The position numbers and the translations under genes were made by a program. From positions 50,063-90,113 of the forward strand of contig NZ_AZFN01000006.1 of the NCBI RefSeq assembly GCF_001434365.1: 40,051 bases of DNA, read 5' to 3'. A model generated the notes under the pieces. It ran no database searches. It had not been told where the DNA came from and was given only the letters and a program-made list of their open reading frames with translations. Each line of letters begins with the position of its first letter. Positions within the stretch are counted from its first letter, which is position 1. The stretch is from Limosilactobacillus gastricus DSM 16045 (lineage in GTDB: Bacteria; Bacillota; Bacilli; Lactobacillales; Lactobacillaceae). Below are positions 1 to 8,186 of this stretch, one piece after another.

Positions 1-480
1 GTTTGCCTTTTGATTTAACTTACTTAGGTCTTCAACATATTCACGGGTGGCTTCGTTTGAAACATAGGCTACATCAAAGTGTAGTTTTTGCTGATAGACC
101 CACCAATCCGTAACCACGAAGGGAGCTGATTGAGCATTAAATCCTGCAATCTGTTTTTGTCTAGCGATCTCCTCAATGGCTTGTGATAAATTTTGATGGC
201 TTAACCAACGTAACTCTTGTTCATCGCACAAATCAAAATGAATCTGGTATTCAAAGGCCTGAACCCCATTGCCCCATACTTCCGCCACAATGGAAGATTG
301 ATGATCGTAATGGTCACTAGCTAAATGATCTGCTAGGGCTGCCATTACCACTTGATCCGTTACCTGTTGAGCGGCAACTTGCTGTTGTTGATCATGACGC
401 TTAACTAAGGTTCGATGAATGATCTGATAAATCACCAAAATAAGGATTAGTGTAATAATAATTACATATAGAAACGACAT
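1..480 (-). CDS. Partial gene: membrane-anchored protein of unknown function
   Basis: The frame is open from an ATG at the right end through to the left edge of the window, so the 3' end is missing; 160 residues are visible. The first ~20 residues form one hydrophobic segment (MSFLYVIIITLILILVIY), followed by basic residues (HRTLVKRHD), which suggests a single N-terminal membrane anchor with the rest in the cytoplasm. The remainder is soluble, rich in Gln, Asp and Trp, and I do not recognise a family. A clear AAAGGAG lies 9 nt before the ATG, supporting this start. It is transcribed divergently from rpoY. Existence as a gene is well supported; function is unknown. Confidence 0.8.
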   Translation of the reverse strand, partial: MSFLYVIIITLILILVIYQIIHRTLVKRHDQQQQVAAQQVTDQVVMAALADHLASDHYDHQSSIVAEVWGNGVQAFEYQIHFDLCDEQELRWLSHQNLSQAIEEIARQKQIAGFNAQSAPFVVTDWWVYQQKLHFDVAYVSNEATREYVEDLSKLNQKAN

Positions 481-502
481 TGAATCACTCTCCTTTTTAT
501 CC

Positions 503-508
503 ATTATA
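503..508 (-). promoter_or_regulatory. Candidate -10 box for the membrane-anchored gene
   Basis: A perfect TATAAT on the minus strand lies 22 nt upstream of the ATG of the left-edge gene, which would give a leader of about 16 nt. No convincing -35 box is seen at 16-18 nt, so this is only a candidate. Confidence 0.35.
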
Positions 509-531
509 AGGATACCATCCTCAATCGACTA

Positions 532-560
532 GCGACACTACCATTTAAATGTGTTAGAAT
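532..560 (+). promoter_or_regulatory. Candidate promoter of rpoY
   Basis: GCGACA (-35, 4 of 6 consensus bases), a 17-nt spacer, and TAGAAT (-10, 5 of 6) preceded by TGT, an extended -10 motif. It lies about 35 nt upstream of the rpoY start. Confidence 0.5.
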
Positions 561-594
561 AACAGTACTGAAATTTATCATGAAGGAGTTCATA

Positions 595-807
595 ATGACT
601 TTTAAAGTATATTATCAACCTACAAAAACTGAAACCCCTCGTCGGGAAAACACCCAATCACTATACATTGAAGCGGATTCTGAAGCCGAAGTTCGGGCCT
701 TAGTAGAAGAAAACACCGACTATAATGTAGAATTAATTGAAGAACTTTCTGATGCCGCTTTAGCTTACGAAAAAGAAAGTGACGATTTTAAGTTAACGAC
801 GTTTTAA
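595..807 (+). CDS. rpoY: RNA polymerase epsilon subunit RpoY
   Basis: A 70-residue protein of the DUF1447/YkzG family, the small epsilon subunit that binds RNA polymerase in Firmicutes. Recognition rests on the opening MTFKVYYQ, the central SLYIEADSEAEVR and the ending YEKESDDFKL, which line up with Bacillus YkzG (FKVFYQ-like start, SLYIEG, YEQQSENFKV). The start is taken at the second in-frame ATG because a GAAGGAG lies 7 nt before it; an upstream ATG would overlap that site. In Bacillus and many lactobacilli rpoY is followed by the RNase J gene rnjA. Here it is followed at once by a strong terminator and then by a lipid-kinase-like gene. Confidence 0.9.
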   Translation: MTFKVYYQPTKTETPRRENTQSLYIEADSEAEVRALVEENTDYNVELIEELSDAALAYEKESDDFKLTTF

Positions 808-810
808 TTG

Positions 811-834
811 GCTGGGGCAACCCAGCTTTTTATT
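811..834 (+). terminator. Intrinsic terminator of rpoY
   Basis: GCTGGG and CCCAGC form a 6-bp GC-rich stem closed by a GCAA (GNRA) loop and followed by TTTTTATTT. It begins 3 nt after the rpoY stop and ends about 25 nt before the next start, leaving no room for a separate promoter. Confidence 0.85.
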
Positions 835-858
835 TGTGACCGAAAGGAGGTCGTGACG

Positions 859-1779
859 ATGTACCTATCTTTTCTCATCAATCCCACTGTAAATCACGAC
901 CAAGGTCGCACGATCTGGCAAACGATTCAACCAATCTTAGATCAAGCCCGGTGTGCCTATGAATTTGCTTTTATCAAGGACTATCAGCATGCCCAACGCC
1001 TGGCCCATAAATCCTATGAACGCCTTCACCACCATCAGAATTTGATCGTAGTCGTGATCGGCAATGACGAATTAGTAAATGCCGTCATCAATGGGTTAAT
1101 ACCTCCGGTTCAACAAGAAGACAAAATTCCTTTTGCCTTTATTCCGACTAATCCGAATAGTTTTTTGGCTAAACAATTAAATGTTAACCATTCACCAAAT
1201 ACTTTAATTAATCGAATCTTAACGACTAAGAAACCGGTCGAAATCAATCTCGGCCACTATATTAATTCAGCAGATCAAGTCCAAGGTTATTTTATCAATC
1301 GTCTATCGATTGGTTTGTCAGCAGCGGTGGATCAATTAATTGGCCCTGGCCCCATTCGGACCTGGCGATATTTACGAACAGCTCAACAAGCTAGTAAGCA
1401 AATTGCCCCTTACAATTTAATGTTGAACGTTAATCGTCACCATATTATTTTTCCAAATGCTATCAATACCCAGGTCGTTAACTTTCCCTTCACTCGAACC
1501 TATCATTTTCGGAATAAGCAATATTTACGACCACCACTTGAAATTGCCATTGCTAAAGAACATCACCAATGGCGTCTTATCTGGGGGTTGTGGCTGATGT
1601 TTCGCCATCAACAGTTATTCTTACTTGGTAGCCAACGGTATCGGGAAAAATGGTTCCACTTTAGTGCTTCGAAGCCATTAACTATTACTACTGATCATGA
1701 AGTTAAAGGTAGTCACTTAGTTAACTTAACAATCGACAGCGTTCGGTATCCATTTTGGGATATCATTAAGGATTCTTAA
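859..1779 (+). CDS. Diacylglycerol/lipid-kinase-like protein with degenerate motifs
   Basis: A 306-residue protein that looks like the DAGK_cat/YegS (NAD-kinase-like fold) family: start MYLSFLINPT, an N-terminal alpha/beta domain, LVNAVINGL after the nucleotide loop, and a C-terminal beta-rich half. The family signature GGDGT is GNDEL here (residues 68-72), and the second loop, normally GTGND, is TNPNS (97-101). This suggests altered or lost kinase activity, although the surrounding fold is kept. The start is set by AAAGGAGG 8 nt upstream; the frame extends further upstream but through the rpoY terminator. No promoter is visible between that terminator and the gene, so expression may depend on read-through. 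The family assignment is moderately sure, the activity is not. Confidence 0.7.
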   Translation: MYLSFLINPTVNHDQGRTIWQTIQPILDQARCAYEFAFIKDYQHAQRLAHKSYERLHHHQNLIVVVIGNDELVNAVINGLIPPVQQEDKIPFAFIPTNPNSFLAKQLNVNHSPNTLINRILTTKKPVEINLGHYINSADQVQGYFINRLSIGLSAAVDQLIGPGPIRTWRYLRTAQQASKQIAPYNLMLNVNRHHIIFPNAINTQVVNFPFTRTYHFRNKQYLRPPLEIAIAKEHHQWRLIWGLWLMFRHQQLFLLGSQRYREKWFHFSASKPLTITTDHEVKGSHLVNLTIDSVRYPFWDIIKDS

Positions 1780-1828
1780 AGAATTGGTTACTAAAAGTAA
1801 AGAATTATTTAATTAGCAGGTAAATCAC

Positions 1829-1857
1829 TTTTCAATAAAAAAATTGTCACGTACAAT
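1829..1857 (+). promoter_or_regulatory. Candidate promoter of the first spx-like gene
   Basis: TTTTCA (-35), 17-nt spacer, TACAAT (-10, 5 of 6), placed about 27 nt before the spx-like ATG. It sits in a 105-nt AT-rich gap that otherwise shows nothing obvious. Confidence 0.5.
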
Positions 1858-1884
1858 AGATATATCTTGAAAGGAGTGATTTGG

Positions 1885-2325
1885 ATGGTTACTTTATTTT
1901 TCCACACTAATGATCCATCAAAGCGTAAAGCCGTACAATGGCTTACCCAACACGGGATCACTGTTACTCAACGTAACATCGAAAAGGAACCTTTAACCCA
2001 AGCTGAAGTGCTTGATCTACTTGCCATCTCAATGGATGGGACCGAGGATCTTATCTCGAAGCGCTCCCGTGATACGAAAGCTTTAAAGATGGATTCTGAA
2101 AATGTCACAATTAATCAACTAACTGCAGCAGTGGCGACTAACCCACACATCTTGCGGAACCCAATTATTTTTAATGAAAACAAATTGGTAACTGGATTCG
2201 ATCAAGAAAAAATGGGAGTATTTATTCCTAAGCGGCAACGTCGTCTCGAATTAAATCGCTTGCTTGGTAAGTTAACCCCTGCCATGGGGCCACAACCACA
2301 AGTTGAATATGCTCGTATTAAATAA
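1885..2325 (+). CDS. Spx/ArsC-family protein lacking the CxxC switch
   Basis: A 146-residue Spx/ArsC-family protein. Spx proteins bind the RNA polymerase alpha C-terminal domain and redirect transcription under thiol stress. The thioredoxin-like N-terminus MVTLFFHTNDPSKRKA aligns with the canonical start so that R14-K15 match, but the redox cysteines at 10 and 13 are Asp and Lys. There is no cysteine anywhere in the protein. The block DGTEDLISKRS is conserved; the RRPI motif near residue 92 is RNPI, so the arginine that contacts the switch is also changed. It has a C-terminal extension of about 15 residues compared with the second Spx at 39 kb. The start is set by AAAGGAG 8 nt upstream. It is best read as a divergent, redox-blind paralogue; its regulatory targets cannot be told. 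Confidence 0.85.
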   Translation: MVTLFFHTNDPSKRKAVQWLTQHGITVTQRNIEKEPLTQAEVLDLLAISMDGTEDLISKRSRDTKALKMDSENVTINQLTAAVATNPHILRNPIIFNENKLVTGFDQEKMGVFIPKRQRRLELNRLLGKLTPAMGPQPQVEYARIK

Positions 2326-2333
2326 GACTATAT

Positions 2334-2373
2334 AAAAGGGATGCTGGTGAAATTTCATCAGCATCCCTTTTTT
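2334..2373. terminator. Bidirectional terminator between spx-like and prs
   Basis: GGGATGCTG and CAGCATCCC form a long stem (extended through GTGAAA/TTTCAT), flanked by AAAA on the left and TTTTTT on the right. It can stop transcription from both convergent genes. Confidence 0.85.
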
Positions 2374-2377
2374 GGCC

Positions 2378-3355
2378 CTAAATTTTAAATAAGTGGTGAA
2401 TTGATTGATGGTTATGAATCCGAATAATTGCTTCTGCTAATAATGGCGCCACCGATAATTGCTTTAATTTATCAAATTGCTTCGTTTCAGGAACAACAAT
2501 CGTATCAGTTGTAACCATCTCTTTGATAGCTGAGGCTTGAATTCGCTCTGATGCATCCCCCGATAAGACTGGATGGGTTGCAACGGCAAAGACCTCCTTC
2601 GCACCTTTTTTGGAAACTAGTTCGGCCGAATTAGTTAGCCGATTTCCCGTATCAATAATATCATCAACGATAATCGCTACCTTATCCTTAACGTCCCCGA
2701 TAATCATACTAGGCATGGTTAAATCAGGATTTTCGCGGGTATCTTCAGTCCGCTTATCAACAATGGCGACACTCACATCGTCACCTAGTAATTCTGCAAA
2801 CCGCCTTGCCATCGTCATCCCTGCATGATCTGGCGATACAATCACGATATCGTCACTAATCGCTTGGCCCAAAAAGTATTTGGCCAAGGTTGGGGCCGCC
2901 TGTAAATGATCAACCGGAATATCAAAGAAGCCTTGTACCTGAGCGGCATGTAAATCAACCGCAATCAAGCGATCAATCTGATCCAATTCTAATAAATTAG
3001 CCACTAACTTGGCCGTAATTGGTTCCCGAGAGCGCGCCTTCCGGTCTTGACGAGCGTATCCATAATAAGGCAAAACCACGTTAATCTTTTTAGCACTCGC
3101 TCTACGTAAAGCGTCAATCATAATTAACAATTCCATTAAATTGTCATTGACCGGATCCGAGGTTGATTGGATCACGTAAACTTCCCGGCCCCGCACACTT
3201 TCATTAATGGTTATCGAAATTTCACCATCCGCAAAATGACTAACCGTACATTCTGAGAGCGGTAATCCTAGCTCTTCCGCAATTTTTTCGGCTAAGGGAC
3301 GATTCGAGTTTAAAGCAAATAATCTTACATCGGCAGCATTCTGTAGTTCACTCAT
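2378..3355 (-). CDS. prs: Ribose-phosphate pyrophosphokinase paralogue
   Basis: A 325-residue class I PRPP synthetase family protein, which would make PRPP from ribose 5-phosphate and ATP for nucleotide, His and NAD synthesis. The N-terminal and ATP regions are well conserved (YYGYARQDRKARSREP, residues 98-112; VDLHAAQVQGFFDIP, 133-147). Several sites differ from the classic pattern: SPDHAGMTMAR instead of SPDxGGxxRAR (174-184), DKRT instead of DKRR in the flexible catalytic loop (200-203), and DDIIDTGNR instead of DDxIDTAGT in the ribose-phosphate loop (231-239). The start was chosen for MSELQ with AAAGGA just upstream; the frame extends 21 codons further but through a hydrophobic stretch atypical for Prs. 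It is probably the second prs of a lactobacillus, with a canonical copy elsewhere. Confidence 0.88.
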   Translation of the reverse strand: MSELQNAADVRLFALNSNRPLAEKIAEELGLPLSECTVSHFADGEISITINESVRGREVYVIQSTSDPVNDNLMELLIMIDALRRASAKKINVVLPYYGYARQDRKARSREPITAKLVANLLELDQIDRLIAVDLHAAQVQGFFDIPVDHLQAAPTLAKYFLGQAISDDIVIVSPDHAGMTMARRFAELLGDDVSVAIVDKRTEDTRENPDLTMPSMIIGDVKDKVAIIVDDIIDTGNRLTNSAELVSKKGAKEVFAVATHPVLSGDASERIQASAIKEMVTTDTIVVPETKQFDKLKQLSVAPLLAEAIIRIHNHQSIHHLFKI

Positions 3356-3424
3356 AATTGGTTCCTTTCCCACACATATAACTACTAATATTATTACAAG
3401 GATCCATCGGACTTGCAAGCAAGT

Positions 3425-5941
3425 TTAGAAATCTTGCGGTTTTATTCCAGTCATCCCGATCATTGGATCGACCTCTTCATTCAACACCATCTGAGCGGTA
3501 AGCACTCCCGGTCTTTTAAGCTGAACTCCTTGAGCATCCTTTCTATCTTCAGAAGCTACCTGTGATGCAGTTTCCTTAGCTTCTGAATTTTTCCATACAG
3601 ATACCAGTCGTTTGGTTAACGATGTCGCACGATAAACAGTTGGCGATTGGGAACATTGGACGAACGCTTCGGGATCGCCCAACATCATCAAAGCTCGGGA
3701 AGTTCTCGTCACGGCCGTATATAAGAGATTCCGATGCAAGATCGTTTCATGTTGACTGGCACTATAGAATTGATCATTGAACAAAGGAATGATAACTACT
3801 GGTGATTGACTACCTTGCGATTTATGAATCGTCATGCAATAAGCTAGTTGCAAGGCGACTACTTGATTAGGACGTTCATACTCAATCTCCTGACCATCAA
3901 AATCAACGGTCATTTTGAGGCTGAATTTTTCCTGAGAGTCACCATTTAACACCGCATTGCCTTCAATTGTTTTAATAATCCCAACATCACCATTAAAGAC
4001 ATTTCGTTCGGCATCGTTAATTGTTTGCATGACCTTATCACCTATCCGCAGTTCACCTTGACTACTTCGATATACTGGTTGCTGGTCAGTAACTGGATTT
4101 AATAACTCTTGTAGATACTGATTTAATGAATCGGTTCCAGAGGCGCCACCATGAAAAGGCGTCAACACTTGGATATCCATTAATTGCTGTTGATACTTAC
4201 TTTGGTACAGTTGAATTATTTCACCGATTCGACGGGCAACTACCTGACTAGAACAGCGAATAAACTGACGACGTGCATAACGATTGGCTGGGGTCGGCGC
4301 AAAAAAAACTGGATCAACTTGTCCCTGATTAATTCGTTGCGCTAAAGGAATAATTGAAGAGTCATCTCCTTGGCGATAAATATGTGATAGGCGACACTGC
4401 GGTAACTGATCAAAGGCTAACAAATCATGAAAAACCTGGCCTGGACCTACTGATGGTAGTTGATCAACATCACCCACTAGGATCAATTGGCAATTATTTT
4501 CTACTGCCGATAAGAGGGTCGCAAATAGGATGGTACTCGTCATCGACATTTCGTCCACAATTAATAAATCACCACTTATCGCGGTTAAGTCATTTCCTTG
4601 AAGTAATTCTTCAGCGGAATTATCTAAGGTTAGACCGAGTAATCGATGAATCGTGCTGGCATCAATCCCGGTTACCCCATTAATTTGTTTAGCCGCCCTT
4701 CCAGTCGGCGCTACTAAGCGGACATTACTTTCGGTCTTATCTGGATACAAGCGTAAATAACTTTGTACAATCCCATTTAAAATCGTAGTTTTACCGGTTC
4801 CTGGTCCCCCCGTAATCATCATAACCCGCGATGATAAAGCTAATTTAATTGCATCAATTTGAATTTCGTCATATTGAATATCTTGTTGATCACTAACGGT
4901 TTTAACCACTTCGGTAAGTTGGTCTTCATCAACTTCTATCGGATTAGCAGTTAAATCATGCAGCTCCTGGGCAATTTGCCATTCGGCTTGATACAGACTG
5001 GCTGGATAAACATCCGTTCCGTTTTCCTGATATAAACGTTTGTCCTCTAATAATATTTGTAGTTGGGTTTGCACTTGCCCTTGATCAACCGTTAACTTGG
5101 TGAAATTCAAACGTTGCTGAGCCTGTTGTAATAATTGGGAAACTTGCACATAAGTGCCCCCCTGTTGGTTTGTGAGATCGTCCGCTAGACACAAAAGAGC
5201 GCCTTGGATCCGACGAGCATCATCACCAGCAATGCCTAATGATTCCTGGGCAATTTGATCAACCATGAGAAAGGTTAGCCCCCATTCTTGCAAATCAACC
5301 GCATATTGATAAGGATTATCATCTAAGATTTGCAAAGCGCGCGTCCCATATTGATCAAAAATTAGGTTAACGAATCGTTCCGAAAAGCCTAAACCTTTGA
5401 GCCGCTGGATAATTTGACTCGTGGAACTACCAAAACTAAGTTGTTTGAATAACTTAATCAAAATTTGTTGATCAGCCGCATCCATTGTCTTAATTTCAGC
5501 CAAATCGGTCGGTTGCTCTAATAAATGATTGACCGCTTCTTTACCAAAATGATCAAATATTTGACGCGCAGCCGTTGCAACATGATTCAAAGGTAGGTGC
5601 CGCCCCCGCAAGAATCTAGTCAAGGTCTTAGCTGTATGCGGTAAAACCGCATGACAACCGTTACTATTAAATTGGAGACCATAACATGGATTATCAACTA
5701 CCCGTCCATCAAATTCGTACTGATCACCTTCGTTGACTTCACCGAGTTGCCCAGTAACTGTAATCTTATCAGTATCCCATTCAAAATTAGCATCCTCAAC
5801 CGAAACCGCCACAATAAAAAAAAGCCCCCGATTAAAAATCACTCGTTCAACCGTACCAGTAAACGAGGTGGGACCTGTGGTGGTGACATTTGCTAAATGC
5901 TGAATGGGAGTGTTGTAATCTGCTTGCGCCTTTTTTGCCAT
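3425..5941 (-). CDS. recD2: ATP-dependent 5'-3' DNA helicase RecD2
   Basis: An 838-residue superfamily 1B helicase of the RecD2/YrrC type, which acts without RecBC and is linked to DNA repair and replication-fork maintenance. An N-terminal OB-like domain and helix-hairpin-helix region fill the first ~330 residues. Then come Walker A GGPGTGKTT (about residues 378-386), Walker B LLIVDEMSM, GDVDQLPSVGPG, and the C-terminal motif MTIHKSQGSQ with LLYTAVTRT. The length fits the family (about 750-850). AGGGAGA precedes the ATG. It lies 22 nt after the TPR gene and 69 nt before prs on the same strand; the TPR-recD2 pairing is also found in Bacillus (yrrB-yrrC). Confidence 0.95.
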   Translation of the reverse strand: MAKKAQADYNTPIQHLANVTTTGPTSFTGTVERVIFNRGLFFIVAVSVEDANFEWDTDKITVTGQLGEVNEGDQYEFDGRVVDNPCYGLQFNSNGCHAVLPHTAKTLTRFLRGRHLPLNHVATAARQIFDHFGKEAVNHLLEQPTDLAEIKTMDAADQQILIKLFKQLSFGSSTSQIIQRLKGLGFSERFVNLIFDQYGTRALQILDDNPYQYAVDLQEWGLTFLMVDQIAQESLGIAGDDARRIQGALLCLADDLTNQQGGTYVQVSQLLQQAQQRLNFTKLTVDQGQVQTQLQILLEDKRLYQENGTDVYPASLYQAEWQIAQELHDLTANPIEVDEDQLTEVVKTVSDQQDIQYDEIQIDAIKLALSSRVMMITGGPGTGKTTILNGIVQSYLRLYPDKTESNVRLVAPTGRAAKQINGVTGIDASTIHRLLGLTLDNSAEELLQGNDLTAISGDLLIVDEMSMTSTILFATLLSAVENNCQLILVGDVDQLPSVGPGQVFHDLLAFDQLPQCRLSHIYRQGDDSSIIPLAQRINQGQVDPVFFAPTPANRYARRQFIRCSSQVVARRIGEIIQLYQSKYQQQLMDIQVLTPFHGGASGTDSLNQYLQELLNPVTDQQPVYRSSQGELRIGDKVMQTINDAERNVFNGDVGIIKTIEGNAVLNGDSQEKFSLKMTVDFDGQEIEYERPNQVVALQLAYCMTIHKSQGSQSPVVIIPLFNDQFYSASQHETILHRNLLYTAVTRTSRALMMLGDPEAFVQCSQSPTVYRATSLTKRLVSVWKNSEAKETASQVASEDRKDAQGVQLKRPGVLTAQMVLNEEVDPMIGMTGIKPQDF

Positions 5942-5963
5942 TGTTTTCTCCCTAAATTCAGCT

Positions 5964-6635
5964 TTATTGTTCGTCTAAATTCAATTGTTGCAAGGTTGCT
6001 TTAATCTCCGCAATCCGTTGTTCGCTAGCTTTATAATAATCAGGGTCTAACTGTTGTGCTTGCTCTAAATATTCCGTATATGGTTCATTCATGGCCATCG
6101 CCACTAGCCCCCGATTAAATTGCGTATCCGCTCGACCAGGATGGCGGGTTAAGATCTGATCATAATACTTAGCCGCTTCTTTAAATTCACCAGTCTCCAG
6201 TAAAGCATCCCCCAGTACTTGTGCAATCTCTGGATCTGAAGGTCGAGCTTCATAAGCGGTGAGTCCATATACAATTGCCCGTTTGTAATCATGTTTTTTT
6301 ACATATGATTGGGCCATCATTAAGTAAGCATCTGCCTTTAAATTTTCATCAGAAACCTGATCATAGTACTTGATCGCCTCATCAACCTTGTCGACCGTGT
6401 AGTAAAGGTTACCCAAGCCATATTTCAAAAAATCCACGGCACGAGAATCATCGCGTTGTTCGAAAATCCCGAGTGCCTTCATAAACAACTCTTCAGCTTG
6501 CTCAAAATCTTGCAGTCGCGTTAATAATGAACCAAGTTCATAGTAATTATTGAATTTAGTTGGTTCCTGATCAATCGCTTGAACTAGGCTATGCACAAGT
6601 TTTTCAGATTGATTAGATTGTACTTTTGGATCCAT
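5964..6635 (-). CDS. Tetratricopeptide repeat protein
   Basis: A 223-residue TPR protein without signal peptide or membrane segment. Successive ~34-residue repeats are recognisable from the A/Y/G/P pattern (for example YYELGSLLTRLQDFEQAEELF and AAKYYDQILTRHPGRADTQ), so nearly the whole chain is a TPR superhelix for protein binding. It corresponds in position to Bacillus YrrB, next to recD2 and in the same unit as mnmA. The start MDPKVQ is chosen for the GGGGGTG a few nt upstream; a longer frame would overlap the preceding phosphatase gene. It is 13 nt from that gene's stop, so the two are co-transcribed. The partner is unknown. Confidence 0.88.
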   Translation of the reverse strand: MDPKVQSNQSEKLVHSLVQAIDQEPTKFNNYYELGSLLTRLQDFEQAEELFMKALGIFEQRDDSRAVDFLKYGLGNLYYTVDKVDEAIKYYDQVSDENLKADAYLMMAQSYVKKHDYKRAIVYGLTAYEARPSDPEIAQVLGDALLETGEFKEAAKYYDQILTRHPGRADTQFNRGLVAMAMNEPYTEYLEQAQQLDPDYYKASEQRIAEIKATLQQLNLDEQ

Positions 6636-6648
6636 TCTTTCACCCCCG

Positions 6649-7308
6649 TTAAATTGTATCAGTTGGATCAATAAATTGACGCTGTAAATATGAAGTTTCA
6701 TTCCATTGTTGAAGTTCAAAGGTCATCCCTTGATCCTCAGTCGTTACAATCGTCGTTGAGGTATTACTCAAGCCCCCTCGATCTTTCAAATGCGCTAAGG
6801 GCACCCCTAAGATCCCGTTAATACCAGCGTTCAAGGCCGCCCCATGGGAAACCACTAAGACATTGCCAGTAGGATTGAAATGCGCATAATCCCGAACCGC
6901 TTCTTTAAATCGTTCGATGACGTGTGGAAAGCTCTCACCATGAATAATTTGTTCATTATAGCTATCAGCATGATAATGAAAATTATCAATTACCGTCGGC
7001 CATTGCTTTTGGGCATCACGGTAATACATCCCCTCCAGATCACCCAAATTAACTTCCGCAATCCGCTTATCCAAGGTCAACGGGATCGGCATCTCTAACT
7101 GATCAATCAGTTCGGTCGCCGTTTCCTGGGCGCGTAATAAGGGACTCGTATAGGCATGTTTAAACTCTGTTCCCCTTAAATATTGAGCCAACAATTTAAT
7201 ATCATGGTGGCTTTCCGGCAACAATGGTGAATTCCCATTAGCACCTTGGTAACGGCCCTGTAAGTTCCATTCTGTTTTGCCATGTCGAATAAAATAAAAG
7301 GTTGTCAT
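6649..7308 (-). CDS. Histidine phosphatase (phosphoglycerate-mutase-like) protein
   Basis: A 219-residue histidine phosphatase superfamily protein. The phospho-accepting histidine is in RHGKTEWN (H9), the acid/base glutamate probably in EVNLGDLEG, and the second histidine in VVSHGAALN (H155). The LRAQET block (59-64) is also typical. Members of this branch are usually small-molecule phosphatases rather than glycolytic mutases; the substrate cannot be read from the sequence. It is the first gene of a unit with the TPR protein (13 nt downstream) and recD2. The upstream ribosome site is weak (GGTGGAAAG). Confidence 0.9.
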   Translation of the reverse strand: MTTFYFIRHGKTEWNLQGRYQGANGNSPLLPESHHDIKLLAQYLRGTEFKHAYTSPLLRAQETATELIDQLEMPIPLTLDKRIAEVNLGDLEGMYYRDAQKQWPTVIDNFHYHADSYNEQIIHGESFPHVIERFKEAVRDYAHFNPTGNVLVVSHGAALNAGINGILGVPLAHLKDRGGLSNTSTTIVTTEDQGMTFELQQWNETSYLQRQFIDPTDTI

Positions 7309-7341
7309 CTTAAATCACTTTCCACCCGTTATACTTTTTTA

Positions 7342-7350
7342 ATAATACCA
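7342..7350 (-). promoter_or_regulatory. Candidate extended -10 promoter for the phosphatase-TPR-recD2 unit
   Basis: On the minus strand TGG directly precedes TATTAT (5 of 6), an extended -10 element about 35 nt upstream of the phosphatase ATG. There is no clear -35 box. Confidence 0.4.
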
Positions 7351-7387
7351 AATTATCAGAATAATAGGGAATATTTTGCTGATTAAA

Positions 7388-8161
7388 TTACCAAACTGCT
7401 AAGGCCACCGCCAAAATTAAAGCCCCAATCCCCACGATAATTTGCATGACCCGAGTGGGGACGTAGCGAACAATCCGGGGACCCACTAATCCACCAAAGA
7501 AGTACCCGACTGCCATTGGTAAGACGTACCCCCACAAAATGGTGGTTTCAAAGGCATAAATGATCACCGATAGAATATTAGTCACCGCAATGGAAACATT
7601 TTTAATGGCATTATTGGTGGCATAAGTTTGATCACGATTAATCACGGTAAATAAGGTGAGGACCAATACACCTGCTCCAGCACCAAAATAGCCTTGATAA
7701 ATCGATACTAACCAAACCCCGATATAAGCAAAAAGATTTCTCAGACGCGCATGCTTAATTTGCTTACTTTCTTCCTTTAGAGATTGCCCCTTCTTTAAGC
7801 GCCGCGGCCATAGCAAAGTTACCGCCGCAAATAACATAAAGAACGGTACCAAATGTTTAAATTGGGCTTCCGGAATCATGAATAAAAGGAAGGAACCGAT
7901 TACCGCCCCGACGATTGTAATTGGTAAGATGCGTAAGATTTGTTTAGCCGAATGTTTCAATTCGGGAATTGATGCCAACAAGGCACTCCCTGAACTAGTA
8001 ATGGTACCAAAGGTATTAGTAACATTAGCCATAATTGGGTTAAGACCGAACATTAATAAAGCTGGATATGAAATTAGAGAGGCTAACCCTGCTGCTGAAC
8101 TAACCAGGCCAGCTAAAAATCCCACAACAGCCAGAGCAGCCCAAAATAAAAGCGTCCCCAT
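7388..8161 (-). CDS. TauE/SafE-family sulfite/anion permease
   Basis: A 257-residue integral membrane protein of the TauE/SafE (DUF81) family. It shows about eight hydrophobic segments and the family features near the N-terminus (GFLAGLVSSAAGLASLISYPALL) and in the middle (GYFGAGAGVLVL). Members are linked to export of sulfite, sulfoacetate or other organosulfur anions; the substrate here is unknown. It is preceded by GGGGGAA-rich sequence and separated from mnmA by a terminator, so it probably has its own promoter. Its position beside the tRNA thiolase gene may hint at sulfur handling, but that is inference. Confidence 0.88.
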   Translation of the reverse strand: MGTLLFWAALAVVGFLAGLVSSAAGLASLISYPALLMFGLNPIMANVTNTFGTITSSGSALLASIPELKHSAKQILRILPITIVGAVIGSFLLFMIPEAQFKHLVPFFMLFAAVTLLWPRRLKKGQSLKEESKQIKHARLRNLFAYIGVWLVSIYQGYFGAGAGVLVLTLFTVINRDQTYATNNAIKNVSIAVTNILSVIIYAFETTILWGYVLPMAVGYFFGGLVGPRIVRYVPTRVMQIIVGIGALILAVALAVW

Positions 8162-8186
8162 TCCTAATTCCCCCGATTTGAAAGTT

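Noticed and set aside
3356-3424. Promoter for prs in the recD2-prs gap
   Set aside because: TTGCAA and TAATAA lie at 16 nt, but both are poor matches, and read-through from recD2 is equally likely.
4354-4683. 109-codon open frame opposite recD2
   Set aside because: Shadow of a well-conserved gene region (Walker B), no ribosome site, no recognisable family.
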